Counted from the stretch's first letter, positions 46,105 through 60,100 are shown. The stretch is 64,000 nucleotides of DNA from Colias croceus (GCF_905220415.1 NC_059555.1:8176001-8240000); one strand, 5' to 3'. The notes: generated by a model from the letters alone, not told the origin. A program made the numbers and translations.

Positions 46105-46268
46105 TGGTCTTACCACAAAACAATTTAAACAGTTAATTTAAACTTCAAACCAGAGATCTGTCACTTTAATATTTGTCTTTGTGAAATACGACAAAAACAG
46201 ATTTATAAAAAGGGACAGATCCCTGTTTTAAAGTAAGACTGTGTTTAAATTGTTTTGTGGTAATACCA
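46105..46268. mobile_element. Mariner-type MITE
   Basis: Inverted ends TGGTCTTACCACAAAACAAT (left) and the complement TGGTATTACCACAAAACAAT (right), about 27 bp, flanked by TA on both sides (46103-46104, 46269-46270). Confidence 0.7.
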
Positions 46269-47314
46269 TAAATGTTCTATACACCCATCGACCCCCATAT
46301 AGACCTTCTAGGCTTCTATTATTTATATTTGATACCCATGCATGTTATACTAGAAATAGAGTCTATTATAGTGCATTGGAATTTCGGAAGTGAGTTGTTT
46401 CGGAATTTTTTTATTGTGAACTGTGAAGATATTGAAATCTTTAGGTTTGATAACAATAGCATTCATATTTGTTTTATCAATGATAGTTGCGAATTAATTT
46501 CACATTATTTTATTTATCCCGTAATTCAGAATTACCGCAATGCACCTAATCATTATCAAGACTTTTAAAACGGTTTACTAAATGGAATGCTATTTTATAG
46601 TAACACATAAAAAGGGCAAATGCACATCTGTTTCACTGATCAATATCAGCCAAGAATATCAGTCATCAAATGTTTAACAGTGGTAACTTCTATGCTACCA
46701 ATATGAAACATTTTTGACAATTGCAAGGGATTCAACTCGCACTCTATAATATAAAATATAAATTAATAACATAACCACTTAATAAGTTTTAAAACAGCAT
46801 CAAACCCTTAAGTAGACCAAAGTGATGTCACATAAATTGTATATTACTTAAAATTAAGTACATAGCTGCTATATCAGGCTATCTAGCGGGAATAAAAAAT
46901 ATATATTTTATTTAATATATCATATTTTATGATTTTTATGATAAAATTTGTACAACTGCCACTTTTACTTTTCTTTACATAATTATGTCATGTAATTTTT
47001 GTATAAAAATATGTATAATGTATAGGATGACGTACCTGACTAGCAAACGAACGGACAAATACACATTTTATGAATTTCTAAACACACTTATGTAATCTAT
47101 AGTGCAGATCGTAATAATTGTACTCTATGCGTGTATTTTAGCCTATAATTAACATCTAACACAGCGCTATGGCAACATTAGCATTAATTGACTTTGTTTC
47201 GAAATTGGAATCCTGAATATTATTATGACGTCATATTTCTTTCCCGCGTAAATAGAACACTGTTTGAATTTTGAGTGACAACAAACATGAAAGACGGTTA
47301 TTTTTATAGTTTAA

Positions 47315-47480
47315 GAGCTAGCGCGCAAGAGCAACTTTTGTCTCCGCGACTATTTTGTCTCTCCCATCAACTCTATGGGCTAGTAAGAAAGTGTACGCAC
47401 GTAGTGACGCAACTTCCTATGGAGTTGATGGGAGAGACAAAATAGTTGCGGAGACAAAAGTTGCTCTTGCGCGCTAGCTC
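47315..47480. mobile_element. TTAA-flanked (piggyBac-type) MITE with 60-bp inverted ends
   Basis: 166 bp between TTAA at 47311-47314 and 47481-47484. The arms GAGCTAGCGCGCAAGAGCAA... pair with the right end over about 60 bp with one or two mismatches. TTAA duplication is the piggyBac signature, but the ends do not start with the usual CCC. Confidence 0.75.
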
Positions 47481-47789
47481 TTAATGAATAATAAAAGAAA
47501 ATAAATAAATTACATTTTAGTTGATTAATAAAACAAAATGGTAATTACAAACACAAATGTACCAAATGGAAGACCTTTGAGCAATAGAGAGCATCTGATA
47601 TAACAAAATACTAAATAAATTAGTAAATAAAACTGTTCTGTCAATAAAGTTTAAATTTGCCTTTGAATAAATAAATTTCTTGAGTTTTACCGCCTGCTTA
47701 TAGCCGTACATACCACAACTTAGCTAAAAACGCACTTTCAGCGCCAGACACTAACAAGCACTACTATATAATTAGGAATATATATATCT

Positions 47790-47866
47790 ATGTCATCATC
47801 ACATACAACAACCGCCGCGTTTGAAACGCCGCGATCCAAACGCTGCGTTCCAACCGTCGCGTTTCA
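47790..47866 (-). repeat. Four degenerate 14-15 bp CpG-rich units after the CRAL-TRIO stop
   Basis: On the minus strand, units such as TTGAAACGCGACGG, TTGGAACGCAGCG, TTTGGATCGCGGCG and TTTCAAACGCGGCGG start two bases after the TAG. The in-frame reading stays open for 26 codons past the stop. Confidence 0.6.
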
Positions 47867-47868
47867 AA

Positions 47869-48117
47869 CTAATCAATATCCAAATTCTTGAACGCCTTTT
47901 CCATATGTTTTTCCCGTTTCTTATCAGGTAGGGCGTTGACCCTTTGCTGTTCTTCGGCTGTGAAGTAATTTTCCATATCTTTAAGTTGTTGTATGCACTT
48001 CATATGCAGCGTCCTCGTGTCCGGGAGTAAGCCCCCGTAGTCTGGAGGGAGGGAGGTACGGGGGATGACTGTTTCATAGAAACTTTCTAGGTCCTCGTTC
48101 TTGTGGTGGAATTTTAT
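47869..48117 (-). CDS. CRAL-TRIO last coding exon
   Basis: 249 nt, phase 0, 82 codons plus TAG. Contains FYETVIPRTSLPPDYGG and the charged C-terminus ending KAFKNLDID. Confidence 0.88.
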   Translation of the reverse strand: MKFHHKNEDLESFYETVIPRTSLPPDYGGLLPDTRTLHMKCIQQLKDMENYFTAEEQQRVNALPDKKREKHMEKAFKNLDID

Positions 48118-51100
48118 CTGTGAATGTGAAAAAAAGGGGGTAAAACGCGCGTTTTTATGTGTAAGTATGTGGTTTGTATGTATGTAGTATGTATTTGTTT
48201 ACGGGCAAGTTCACAATTTTTAAAGGGAATTTTAGCGGATCTTGTGAAAATCGCGCTTAGGTATACTAAGTACAAATGTTGCATTGTCAGGTAGAATTTA
48301 TGTCACTCATAATATGTGACCATGCCTTATGGCCTGATAATCTGTACTGGGATATTATAACCTAATGAACTTTTTAATTCATAAAAATATTTTTCTAGGA
48401 ACATAGTGAAAAAAGATTCATTTCCTTTTTATTCTCCTTAAGCCATCTATTATTACCAATCTAATTTCCTTATGTTTTAAAATTAAATACATTAAGTTAC
48501 CCTTCACCGACATACTAGATAAATAGAGATATGTCCAACAATTGTACTTAAAGCCACATTGTGAATTTTCACACCTATAACGCATACGTTATAAAACACG
48601 TGTGCAAACCTTGTCATATGAGTATGCAAATAATCACAATATTGTAGAATGAATTGAGAAAAACACAACTGTGTCTTCATTTCCATACATATTTGAAATA
48701 TTTTGAATGGTATATAAATATGTGTTCTCTTGTACTTTGAGTGATTTTTCAAAGGTGCTCTTATATTATCTATGTTATCGGGAATGTTAATTCTATTAAT
48801 TAAGATTATAGTGGTTAAATACTAAATAGTAATTGTTTTTAATTTTAATGATGTTGATGTTTGATTGATGAGATTTGTTTTTGTTAATTTATAAAAGAAC
48901 ACTGTCGAATAAGGTTAGAATCCTGTAATGATTGTAAGTTCTATGTGATGCAAATAAATAATTAATAAATAAAATATCTTGTATATGGTAAGAATGAATC
49001 TTACTAATAAAAGAAACGGGTCATGTAAATATTTATTTACAAGCATATAAACATATACTTATGTGCTTTTTTGTGAAAGCATTATCTGTTTAAAAATACG
49101 TTGTCTTTGTTTATTGTATTCTTATCGCTTCAATAAACTATGGCATTCCATCAAGAAAAAACAAATTCGTTCACCCATAATATTGTATGTGGATTTGCAG
49201 AGCTATTTTTAGCTAGTATTTTAGTAATAACTAAGGATCATATATTATTATAATTAATTAAGAATCTTATTATATTACCATTGAGGTATTATTACTACGT
49301 ATAGAGAGGACACCACGAACAAAATTTGTGCGCGGCGCGGGGCGCCTAGTGAGTCATACACTTTGTATTCTGCCTCTTATTACTTATAAATTCAAACCAA
49401 TAAATGTAACAAATAAATATTGTTTATATTATTAAAAAATATGAATAAACTTATCAATTAAAACCAATCAATGCAACAAAAAAAAATTGGTTTGAGGCGA
49501 TTGACTCTACCTTGTGTCACAAATAGTGTAGTAGCGATGTCCTCTCTAGTACGTAGTACATAGTAACTCAATGTATATTACTTAGGAACATATAAGTCGT
49601 ATATTAATGGGTATCTAATATCAGCTAATAATTCATAATCTTCCAAACGGAAACAGTGCCTACATTATAATTTAACACTCCCCTTACCATATCAAAGAAC
49701 TTCTTATCCAAGAAAGGTCGAATTAGCATCATCAGCTTATCGACCACGGGCTCAGTGTTCAACACATGTATCTCCTTCATTCGGACCGGCATCGCTTCTT
49801 GCACGTATTGAAAGAATTTACGTAGCGACCTGAAAAATAAAATTGTACAATTCAAATAACTGTGGTATAGGACTTGACAATGGAGTATCCCCGTGGCGGA
49901 GAGACGCCCTTGCGCATGTCGCTACCAGGGTGAACCTTCAGTTCAGCCCCGCGTCCGCGTTAAAATGTAGTAGCCCTTCTGGCTAACATTGAGAAACACC
50001 ACACAAAAAAAAATTGACAATGGAAAATAGTAGTGATGCAACGAATACTACTTTTACGAATACGAATACGATTATCAAACCTACTATTCGGCGAATACGA
50101 ATAAGAATACGAATATCTCGCCTTGGTATTAAAAGGCTTATTTATTTAATGAATGTTTACTCTTCTAATAATTAAAAATTACAATAGGCAAATTTTTATT
50201 TAAAAAACATAAAATTCGTAGATTTTCTGGTTTTAGGCGATTTTTTTTTCAGTCTGGATGTTTCCTGCCGTTGAAAAAAGTCTTTCCGAAGCGACTGTAC
50301 TGGCTAGTGGCTTCAGTGAAAAATATTTTTTGCAAGTTTTTTCTGACTTGGAAAATGGACATCTTCTCGCCAAAAGGCCATTGGATCAGCAGTCTCTGCA
50401 CACGTTATATTTTTACGAGCGATTTTTAAATATGTAGTAAATAGAGTTGCGTACAAAAATATTCTTTTTTAAATAATCGTATATTCGCCGAATACGAATA
50501 TTCGTTAAATGTCTACTATTCAGCGAATACGAATATTCGTATTCGTTGCATCACTAGAAAATAGTCATATCGTCTTGACATCAGCCATGAAGAAAGGAAT
50601 ATAGAAAAAAAACTGTGATACATCAAATTTCCCGCGGAAATTCTTGACATTAAACGTCAGTGTTTCTTGTGTTAATATATAAGTTAAATATAGTACAGTA
50701 AACACGACGTGTGGCACTCGGGGACTGCCGCCGTAAAGCTTATTGCATGCTATGCCTTCAAGCCACACCTCCGCCCGTCGGAGTGGGGAGCGTGAGGTTT
50801 TTTCGTTACGGAATTTCTCGATTCGGTCCCCGCGCCAGAGGCCCGCGATAGAAACTATGCAATAGCTTAAAAAAATAGTGTTGCCATTACTCAGTTCTAT
50901 TCTAGCTTTGATATCGTTTATTTCTTGTGTTAAATATAGTATCTACGTACAGTAAAAATCAAATATTATGCAATTTTTCATATTCATAACAATTTTTTCA
51001 ACAAAACACGGAATTTTAGCAAAACCTAATAACTAAAAAAAATACCATTTTGATATGATTTTGATAAATGTTTAACGTAATAATTTGATGTTTATCGCAT

Positions 51101-54100
51101 ACAAAACGATGGAAAATTCTGACATGCCGCTATAAAATTTTATGTTATTTGATATGAAGCTCATAAACGGTTTCCAATTTAACCAAGGGTGTGATTTTTC
51201 ACACTCATAAAAGTAGGTTTGCTGCAAAATGTCATTAGAACATGTTTTTAATATGATTTTATACTTCGATAGGAAACATTACATTATATGTTACGTAAAA
51301 AGAACTATATGTAAGTTTTGGGTGATTATTTACATTCATGAATATTACTTTTTATTCTAGCGATATTATCTAAAATATTGTAACATATACTGAATATAAA
51401 AACATGAACGCATAATATAGTAACAACATAATATTTCGAAAGCAAAATATTAAAGTAAGAAGAAGTACCTACATAAGTGGTAAAAAAAATTACGTTTCAA
51501 CTTTCAGTGGCATAATGAAAAAAAAAGCTGTAGCATTTAAAAAAAAAGCAAAAATACATTTAATTTATGAATATTACACACATGCGTGCCACAGACTACA
51601 TAAATGATTTGACATTGACAGTTGGCGGAAATTTTTTCCGTGTCGGTGTGGATTTAAAAGCTAAGCACTTTTTGATGGTGTTTACCTTTGTCTATCCTTT
51701 TGAAAGCTAGAATAATATTATAAATGAATTCATAAATACATACTATACATAATAATTATTAAACATTATATAATACTTTTAATACATAAAATAATCATAA
51801 TATTAAAAAAGCATGGTGCGTTAGGGTATTTCAAAACAGTTACTCTTATGCTGTCACTACATAGTATAAAACAAAGTCGCTTTCTCTGTCCCTATGTCCC
51901 TTTGTATGCTTAAATCTTTAAAACTACGCAACGGATTTTGATGCGGTTTTTTTTAATAGATAGAGTGATTCAAAAGGACGGTTTTAGTATATAATTTATT
52001 AGGTTTTAGACAAAGCGGGAGAAGCCGCGGGCGGTAAGCTAGTATGAAATAAAAATAATGCAGAATAGCTCTTATATATTAAAAAATCTACATCCTAAAA
52101 AAGTCCTTGTTTAAAGACCGATAAAATCCTTGTTAAAAGACCGATCGTAATATCATCAAGATGTAAGCGTTATCCTTTTAACGTTTTCACACCTGAACGG
52201 CTGACCGGATTTGGATGAAACAAAGTATACCTATTGATCAGGAAAACTTACAAGGGTAACATAATAGTGATATAAATTTATATGCAGATTAACTTTTCCG
52301 CAGTTAAGTGATCCCATACAAAATCACTTTTATTTTTAAACAAAACATTTAGAACATTCGCAAAACAAATGGCTGGTCTATTTATAAATGATAGATACAC
52401 CCAAAATATGATTAGGCTGGTTGCAGAGCTTGACCGACCGTCAGTGCGTGCCGTCGGTCCTGACAATACGCATCAACAATTGTATGACTATGACACTAAT
52501 GCGCATGACAATACGCGTGCGTATGGTCGGTCTAGCTATGAACGGTTTTATGAATTTCCATACATAATATGACAAGCGCGACTGACGTACGCACTGACGG
52601 TCGGTCAAGCTCTGCAACCAGCCTTAACTATTTCGAGTGACGCTGATCATTACCTGGCCTAGATATAATATACAGCAGTATTATTGCCATTGTGGGGCAG
52701 CGACGGCTTATCGACGTAATTTTTCCATGCTGGAAATAATACTGCTACTTCCATTTAAGATATCATGGTATGGAGTCTTGTCATATATTATACTAGCTGT
52801 GCCTCGCGGTTTTACCCGCTCCTGTTGGACTTAGCGTGATGATATATAGCCTCCTTCTTCTTCTTATAATATTACCCTTGTAAGTTTTCCAGCCTTCCTC
52901 GATAAATGGGCTATCTAACACCGAAAGAATTTTTCAAATCGGACCAGTAGTTCCTGAGATTAGCGCGTTCAAACAAATAAACAGCTTTATAATATTAGTA
53001 TAGATTTTGAACTGATTCCATATTAAATGTCTAAATAATATAAATGAACTTACGACAAGCTTATCCTCGTCAAATGCGCCAGTCTGACCCCTTGCATATC
53101 AAACAGGAATATATAACCAGGCTGTGGACCTCTCTTATATAAACAGGCATCTGAAAACATACAATTTAAATGAGTTCCTTTTGAAAATCACCTGATTTGT
53201 TGTTATATTTATATAGCATTTGGTTACGATATAAATTATAAATAAATTGTTTTATTTCAGGACATATTGTGTTCCCAGGAAATTACAATGTAATATAAGT
53301 GTACAAAATTAAAATTAAAATTAAAAATAATTAGAGCATCATTTATATTCCCTTGGCTTCATAGGTTTATCCCTAACATAATGTGATGCATGAACAAAGG
53401 ATTGACACAATAGTTACAGACAGCCACCAGAATACCATTACTGGAGCGTCTAATTCTATCCCAAAAACTTGCGATTTAAGATCGCATTATGGCCCTGAAA
53501 GTTACTTAATGGGAACGCAACAATATAAATCCAGTCAATCCATACTAATATTATAAATGCGAAAGTAACTCTGTCTGTCTGTCTGTCTGTTACTCAATCA
53601 CGCCTAAACTACTGAAGCAATTTGCATGAAATTTGGTATGGAGATATTCTGATACCCGAGAAAGGACATAAGCTACTTTTTATTGCGAAATATGTACCAC
53701 GGGCGAAGCCGGGGCGGACCGCTAGTAATATAATAAGGTGTCGATAGGTTATCAACAACATTCGATCTTCAAAAGCGACACCGCAGACATAAACAGACAA
53801 CTAAAGTGACAACATATAGCTGGAATAGAGCATCATGACCATTATCACGACCTCTCTGTCAAGAGAGCACGACTAAGAAGAAGAAAGTGAATAAAGTAAA
53901 TTCTGGCTAATTAGTTGACGTGCGTTGAACCAAAGAACAAAACACCCTTGTAAACCCTAAGCACTTTTTATAATAGTGGGGAAATCTCGCATAGCGGCAC
54001 AGATATTGGATACACCCGGATGGAACTGTGTTTATGGAATTTCTTGCCAGTTCTTCTCCATAGATACTTACTGCTTTCCGAATCGGTGGTAATTGTTAAA

Positions 54101-57100
54101 AATATGGAATGACGATACGAAAGTGCTTCTAAAAGAAGTCTAATTGAATAAATAAATGTTTGAGTTTGTTTATTGTTATTTCGGATTCCTACTGAGTAAA
54201 ATCCCACACTATTCGTCATTACATAAAGGTAATGCGCACTCATGATTGTGCATCATGCATGTGACCAAATCTTTTCTAGGTTTACACGTAGATCCACGCC
54301 TACACTACGTCGCGTCGGTTGAGTATCCCAACGTTTTAAGCGAACATGTTAAAACTCCCTTGAGAGTTTCTATGTTGTCTTAAAGCAGTATTATTTAGTG
54401 TAGGAAAGGGATGGCATTAAACAACCTATATAGCTCTGTCACTTTTACATAGTGGATTAATACCGCTTTAAGACATCGTATGCAGGCTGTATACGGACCC
54501 GAGGGGTCGGCTGTTTGTGCAACCGTGTTAAAAATTTAAGGAATGTATATTTAATTGAAACGACAGTTACAAGGAAAGAAACGTATTATTTGCAATGGCC
54601 ATTATATTATTATACAGATATTCGCATTGATAACAAGTTTTGACATTACGCCATGCATTGCACAAAAATTACAGTGAAAAATTGGGTCAGGTATGTATCC
54701 ACCTTGATCATCTTCCACGGAAGGTCACATCTTATATACTGTAAATATAATATCTTATATGATAGGGTTGTCAACCCTATATTCAAAAGAGATATTTTTA
54801 CAAAGATTAGGGGTTGTTAAAATTAATAGTTTGAGCTTTGTTGAAAACGAAGTAAGTCAAGGATAATTCGATATTAGAAATATCAGCAAATTTGTAAATA
54901 ATTGTATTAGTAGTTATTCTTGAAACGAACATGTCTTAGAAGCAAAACTTTTGAAACCTTTATTATAGGAGACCTGTGTGCACAAAATTTGGTGCAAAAT
55001 CATGATTGTATTTTTGTCAAAATCTCTTCAAATGCCCAGAACAACACTCCCCTTAATTGCTTGATTAATAAAGGAAAAAGGTTTTTTCAAAAACCCCGCT
55101 TTGCAAATTGCAATTTTATTAGCAAACTCAAAAGTAGCAACCCTATAGGGCTACATCGACCGGTTAAGCATTCATGTGAAACCCGTCGACCTTGCTAATC
55201 GATCTCGCTAGATTCAATGGTTATAGTATTTAAGTATAGTAATAAATAAAACTTTTCAGGGTTCCGTAGCAACAAAAACATTTTTTTTCTCGATACGTTA
55301 TGTCTATTAATGAAACGCCAATCAAAAGTATAATTATAATGAATGCAATAGTAATGCAATAGTTGTAATTATTCAAACTCAAATGCCAATCAAATTATAC
55401 ATTTTTGTAAATCGGATGACAGCCTCATCAAAAGTAATCTGGGCAAATCAGTTTTACAACAGTAAAAATGATTAAATCCATCATACCCTTATCAAAAATT
55501 AACGTTAATTTATAATCAAATTTAAAAAGTTGCAATAATTGCAACGTGTTAAATATATTATTAAATTAATGGTTTTAGCTATTAATTATTGGTTCTTACA
55601 ACTTATAAATTATAATACAAGTTGCTATACAGATGTTAGGCATAGCAGACGAAAATCTATTTCGAAAATTCCGTTATTTAGAGCATCCTTATTCCTTAAA
55701 ATATTTTAATAGGTATGTGTATGAATAAAAATAGAACCGAATACAATAAATTAATATTTATTAACATAAATAGGTATGATACATTGGGTTGTTTTACATA
55801 TTTTTTTTAATTCAGATGACCTTAACCCGAGTTTATAAAAACGACAATCAGGTTTGCGACCTTTTTTGCAGAACTCATATCGTATTGTATGTAATTTATC
55901 TATACTAATATTATAAAGCTGAAGAGTTTGTTTGTTTGTTTGTTTGTTTGAACGCGCTAATCTCAGGAACTACTGGTGGATTTGAAAAATTCTTTCGGTG
56001 TTAGATAGCCCATTCATCGAGGAAGGCTATAGGCTATCATCATGCTATGACCAACAGGAGCGGAGCCACGTGGGTGACACCGCGGAACGCAGCTAGTAAT
56101 TACCCAACTCAAAGGAAAACTATGGGAAAGAGATATTTCTCTGCGGTAAGAAGAAGCTTACTGCTTATAACATAGTATGAAGTTTATCCTATGCTTATAA
56201 TGTCACTCTCTATAGCATGATGCAAAAATCATATCATAAAATCACTCCATTGCGACGTAAAATAATAAAACAATATTGTCCCTACTAAAATTATAAACTC
56301 TGTCTGTCTGACTTTCTGTTACGCTTTCCCGCTTAAACCTCTCAACCGATTTTGATTAAATTTGGCACAGACAATCTTTAGACTCTGAGAAAGTACCTTT
56401 TATTGCGAAATATGTACCACAGGCGAAGCCGGGGCAGACCGCTTATTTATAATATTAGTAAATTGATATAACGTTGGATATAACTGAGGAATATATGCTA
56501 TTATTATTATCTATTGTAGTATTGAATTTATTATTGTAACTGATCACATTTGTACGTATCATTTTCATAAACACGTTTAACTTGTTTTGTTTTATATTTA
56601 TGACGTTATCCTTGTTTAAAATTATAATTTTTAAAAGAATGGTAGCCGGTAGGGCATCACAAAGTTCCCTCTCTTATTATGTACCTATGTTAATCACGCA
56701 CTAGCGGTTAACCGCGGGGGCGGCTAACCGCGCGGTTAGCCGTTTTCCCATTTTAATATGCAACCGCTTTTATGATTAGTGCGTACAATCATAAGCGGTT
56801 GCATATTAAAATGGGAAAGCGGCTAACCGCGCGGTTAGCCGCCCCCGCGGTTAACCGCTAGTGCGTAAGGGCACTAAGGGCACTTTAATGCCATATCGTA
56901 AAGAAAGTTGTCAAATTATTAGTAAGTATAATAAGTAATAAGGTTGGATTTCACCAAATATTTATATAATATAATATTTTCACAGCTATAATAAATACAC
57001 TAATTAAAATAATGAAACCATTATATAAAATGTAAAATAAAATCTTTAACAATTAAAAAGAAGTTGGCAAAAGCTGGTTATAAAAAATTGTTAATTTAAT

Positions 57101-60100
57101 TAGATATCTTAAATGAGTACTTATAATAATTTAAAAAGAACATCTTGGCGAAAGTTGGCTTTTAAAAAATTATAATAATTAATATTTTATAAAATTATAT
57201 TCTTAACATGCAGCCAAAAGATGAAAGAAAGAAAGTTGAATTAAATTAAAACTACAGTGTTCATTGCGGTCATAATTATAATTTAGTAGCCAACTTCTGG
57301 CGAATTTTCAAGATTTTTCTTTATGAAAATCTTATATATATATAAAATTCTCGTGTCACAATGTTAGTCTGCATACTCCTCCGAAACGGCTGGACCGATT
57401 CTCATGAAATTTTCTGTGCATATCTGGTAAGTCTGAGAATCGGCCAACATCTATTGTTCATATGTACCACGGGCGAAGCCGGGGCGGACCGCTAGTATTA
57501 TTGTAATTTTTTTTTTATATTATTTATAATATAACCGACGTTTAATACTATAAAAGAACAAGAGAAGACATTTTTTTTAATTTGAAATTACAAATTTACA
57601 CTGCATAATCTATACCTACTAATATTATTAAGCTGAAGAGTTTGTTTGTATGAACGCGTTAATCTCAAGAACTATTGTCCGGTTTGAAAAATTCTTTCGG
57701 TGTTAGATAACTCATTTATCGAGGAAGGCTATAGGCTTTATACCATCACGCTACGACCAACAGGAGTGAAGCCACGCGGGTGAAACCGCGTGGCGCAGCT
57801 AGTATAAGAACATGTATATTGTATGTAACCAACTCCTGTCTCGATTATATCCCACAGTAAACAGACAGATTTAATTCAAACTTTGTACACTTATCAATAA
57901 TCGGTGGCAAATGGCTATACAATAATTTCATGAGTTGATTTTTTATAAACTATATATTTTTTCATGTGTTTGATGGGATTTTTTATCATTTGGTCCCTTT
58001 TTAAAGCTCTGGGGTGGTACTTCCCTCCCCAGGAATGCTAACCTTTTTAAAGAAAAGCCTTATAAAAGCATTATGTAGATTTTCTACTCCTACACAACTG
58101 CGTGAGATACTCGGATATTAGCTACCTACTCTTTTAAATCAGCTGATCGATTCTAAATAAAGTTTGACACTAATTATAGTATAATCTTTTTATATACGCC
58201 GACAACTAGGGCAAATACGGTGACGTCAGTTCGCATATTTAAACCAGTTAGTATTTAAGCTCATAATTAAATACCTACTAATAAAGGAATAACAAAGTAG
58301 TGCTAAATTTTTATTAGGTTTTTTTATGAAGTGATAATGAACGTGCGCATATATATTTAATTAATAGCTTCCGCCCGCGGCTTCGCTCGCGCAGTAAAAG
58401 AAAAAACCGCATACCTAGTTCCCGTTCCCGTAGGATTTCCGGAATAAAACTTTCCTATGTTCTTTCTCAGATCTCAAGCTATCTCTGAAATCCAAATTTG
58501 ATGTAAATCCATGCAGTACTTTTTGAGCCCAGTCATACATACAGACAAAGAGACAAACAGACAAAAATTATAAAAAAAAAAAACTAAATTTTTGGATTCA
58601 GTAGGTAGATAGATATCTATTGTAGATCATGATTCAAGTATTGACTTAAAAAAATATTCTATGTACAGTTTTGACTTTCCTACGATTTTATTATATACTA
58701 GCGGTCCGCCCCGGCTTCGCCCGTGGTACATCAGTACATGTTTACGTATTCTCGCAATAAGAACCATCCTCGTACTTCAAGGAATGTTATAAAAAAAGAA
58801 TTAACGAAATCGGTTTAGCCGTTCTCGAGTTATGCGCTTACCAACACATTTTGCGATTCATTTTTATAGTATAGAAAATGTTAAGATTCTTCTAAGAACT
58901 ATATACATATATACTAATATAGGTATATAGTTCTTAGAAGAATCTTAAATTAAACTATTAATTGTTCATGATTTAATTATCATAGTTCGGGATACATCGC
59001 CCATTTTTGCAAGTGACTACTATCAAGCTGATTTTCCGTTTGTAGCTTTATTTTGATGAGACACCGAATAATTTCGTGTACGAAACTCTCGATTGTGGTA
59101 GCTAACAGAGATAACAAGGATAAAATTTTTTGATTTGATGGTTCTCAAATATTTATTAAGGTTTATAAAGTTAAAATATTCAGTATTAAAAACTACAATA
59201 AATCAAACTTGACTACAAAAATGTGAATAAAATATGAAAATGTTGCTATTTCATATTTAATTTAGTACGAGGAGACATATTATTACATTTATTTTACCTT
59301 AGCAACAATTTATTTTAAAACTATATTAATTAATATAGTTACTTACTTACCTAGTTTAATAAACTAAAAAACGACCATATGCTCGTGAAATCATTGTAAG
59401 TATTAGGTATATTATTATGTATTGTCTCCCATTCTTGATAAGTGTAAAAAGTTAAAAAAAAAATCTTTATTTCACCTTTAGATTAGGTATACAATATTGA
59501 ATATGAGGCTCTGGCTCTCTTGCCTGGTATTGCCTGTGTTATGAGAGCCAGTAAGGGACTGGCTAATAAAGAAGTTTGAATTATCTGTCCGCAAGTGGGT
59601 CAAAATCGAGTCTAAAAGAGTCGGTTACATACAAACATACAGAAGGAGCTAATCTCTTATTCGTGTTAAAAATACTAAAGGATTCGATCATAAGGTGGTA
59701 TTGGAACCGGTTTTTTAATACTTACTAACTGCGCTCCGCAGTTTCACCCGAGTGCTGATGTAGCCTGCCTTCCTTGATGAATGGGCTATCTAACACCGAA
59801 TAAAAAAAAAATTTAAATCAGCGCGTTCAAACAAACAAACAGACTATTCATCTTTATAATATTAGATTTTGAAGTTATTTTGAAACAGATAAATATACAA
59901 ACAGACAACAGGTTACTATGAAAAGCCACAACCGACCTTCCGATTTCTCCGTAGACCGTTACGTAGTCGGGTACCTAATAGGATAAAATTCCATATAGGT
60001 ACGTCATAGTTCATTAATATTGGTTTTATTACGCACAAGACTAGTTTTATGAATAAATTACTGTAACACTAAAGATACAAAGAAAATATATTTCACATAA

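Larger units (their letters stand above)
45959..47868. other. Region 3' of the CRAL-TRIO gene
   Basis: Contains two MITEs (46105-46268, 47315-47480) and presumably the 3' UTR of the CRAL-TRIO gene, whose end I could not place. The 98-codon frame at 46272-46568 was judged non-coding. Confidence 0.4.

Noticed and set aside
46272..46568. 98-codon plus-strand frame next to the mariner-type MITE
   Set aside because: Composition is what AT-rich DNA gives (Ile, Phe, Tyr, Asn), with no motif and no splice or promoter context.
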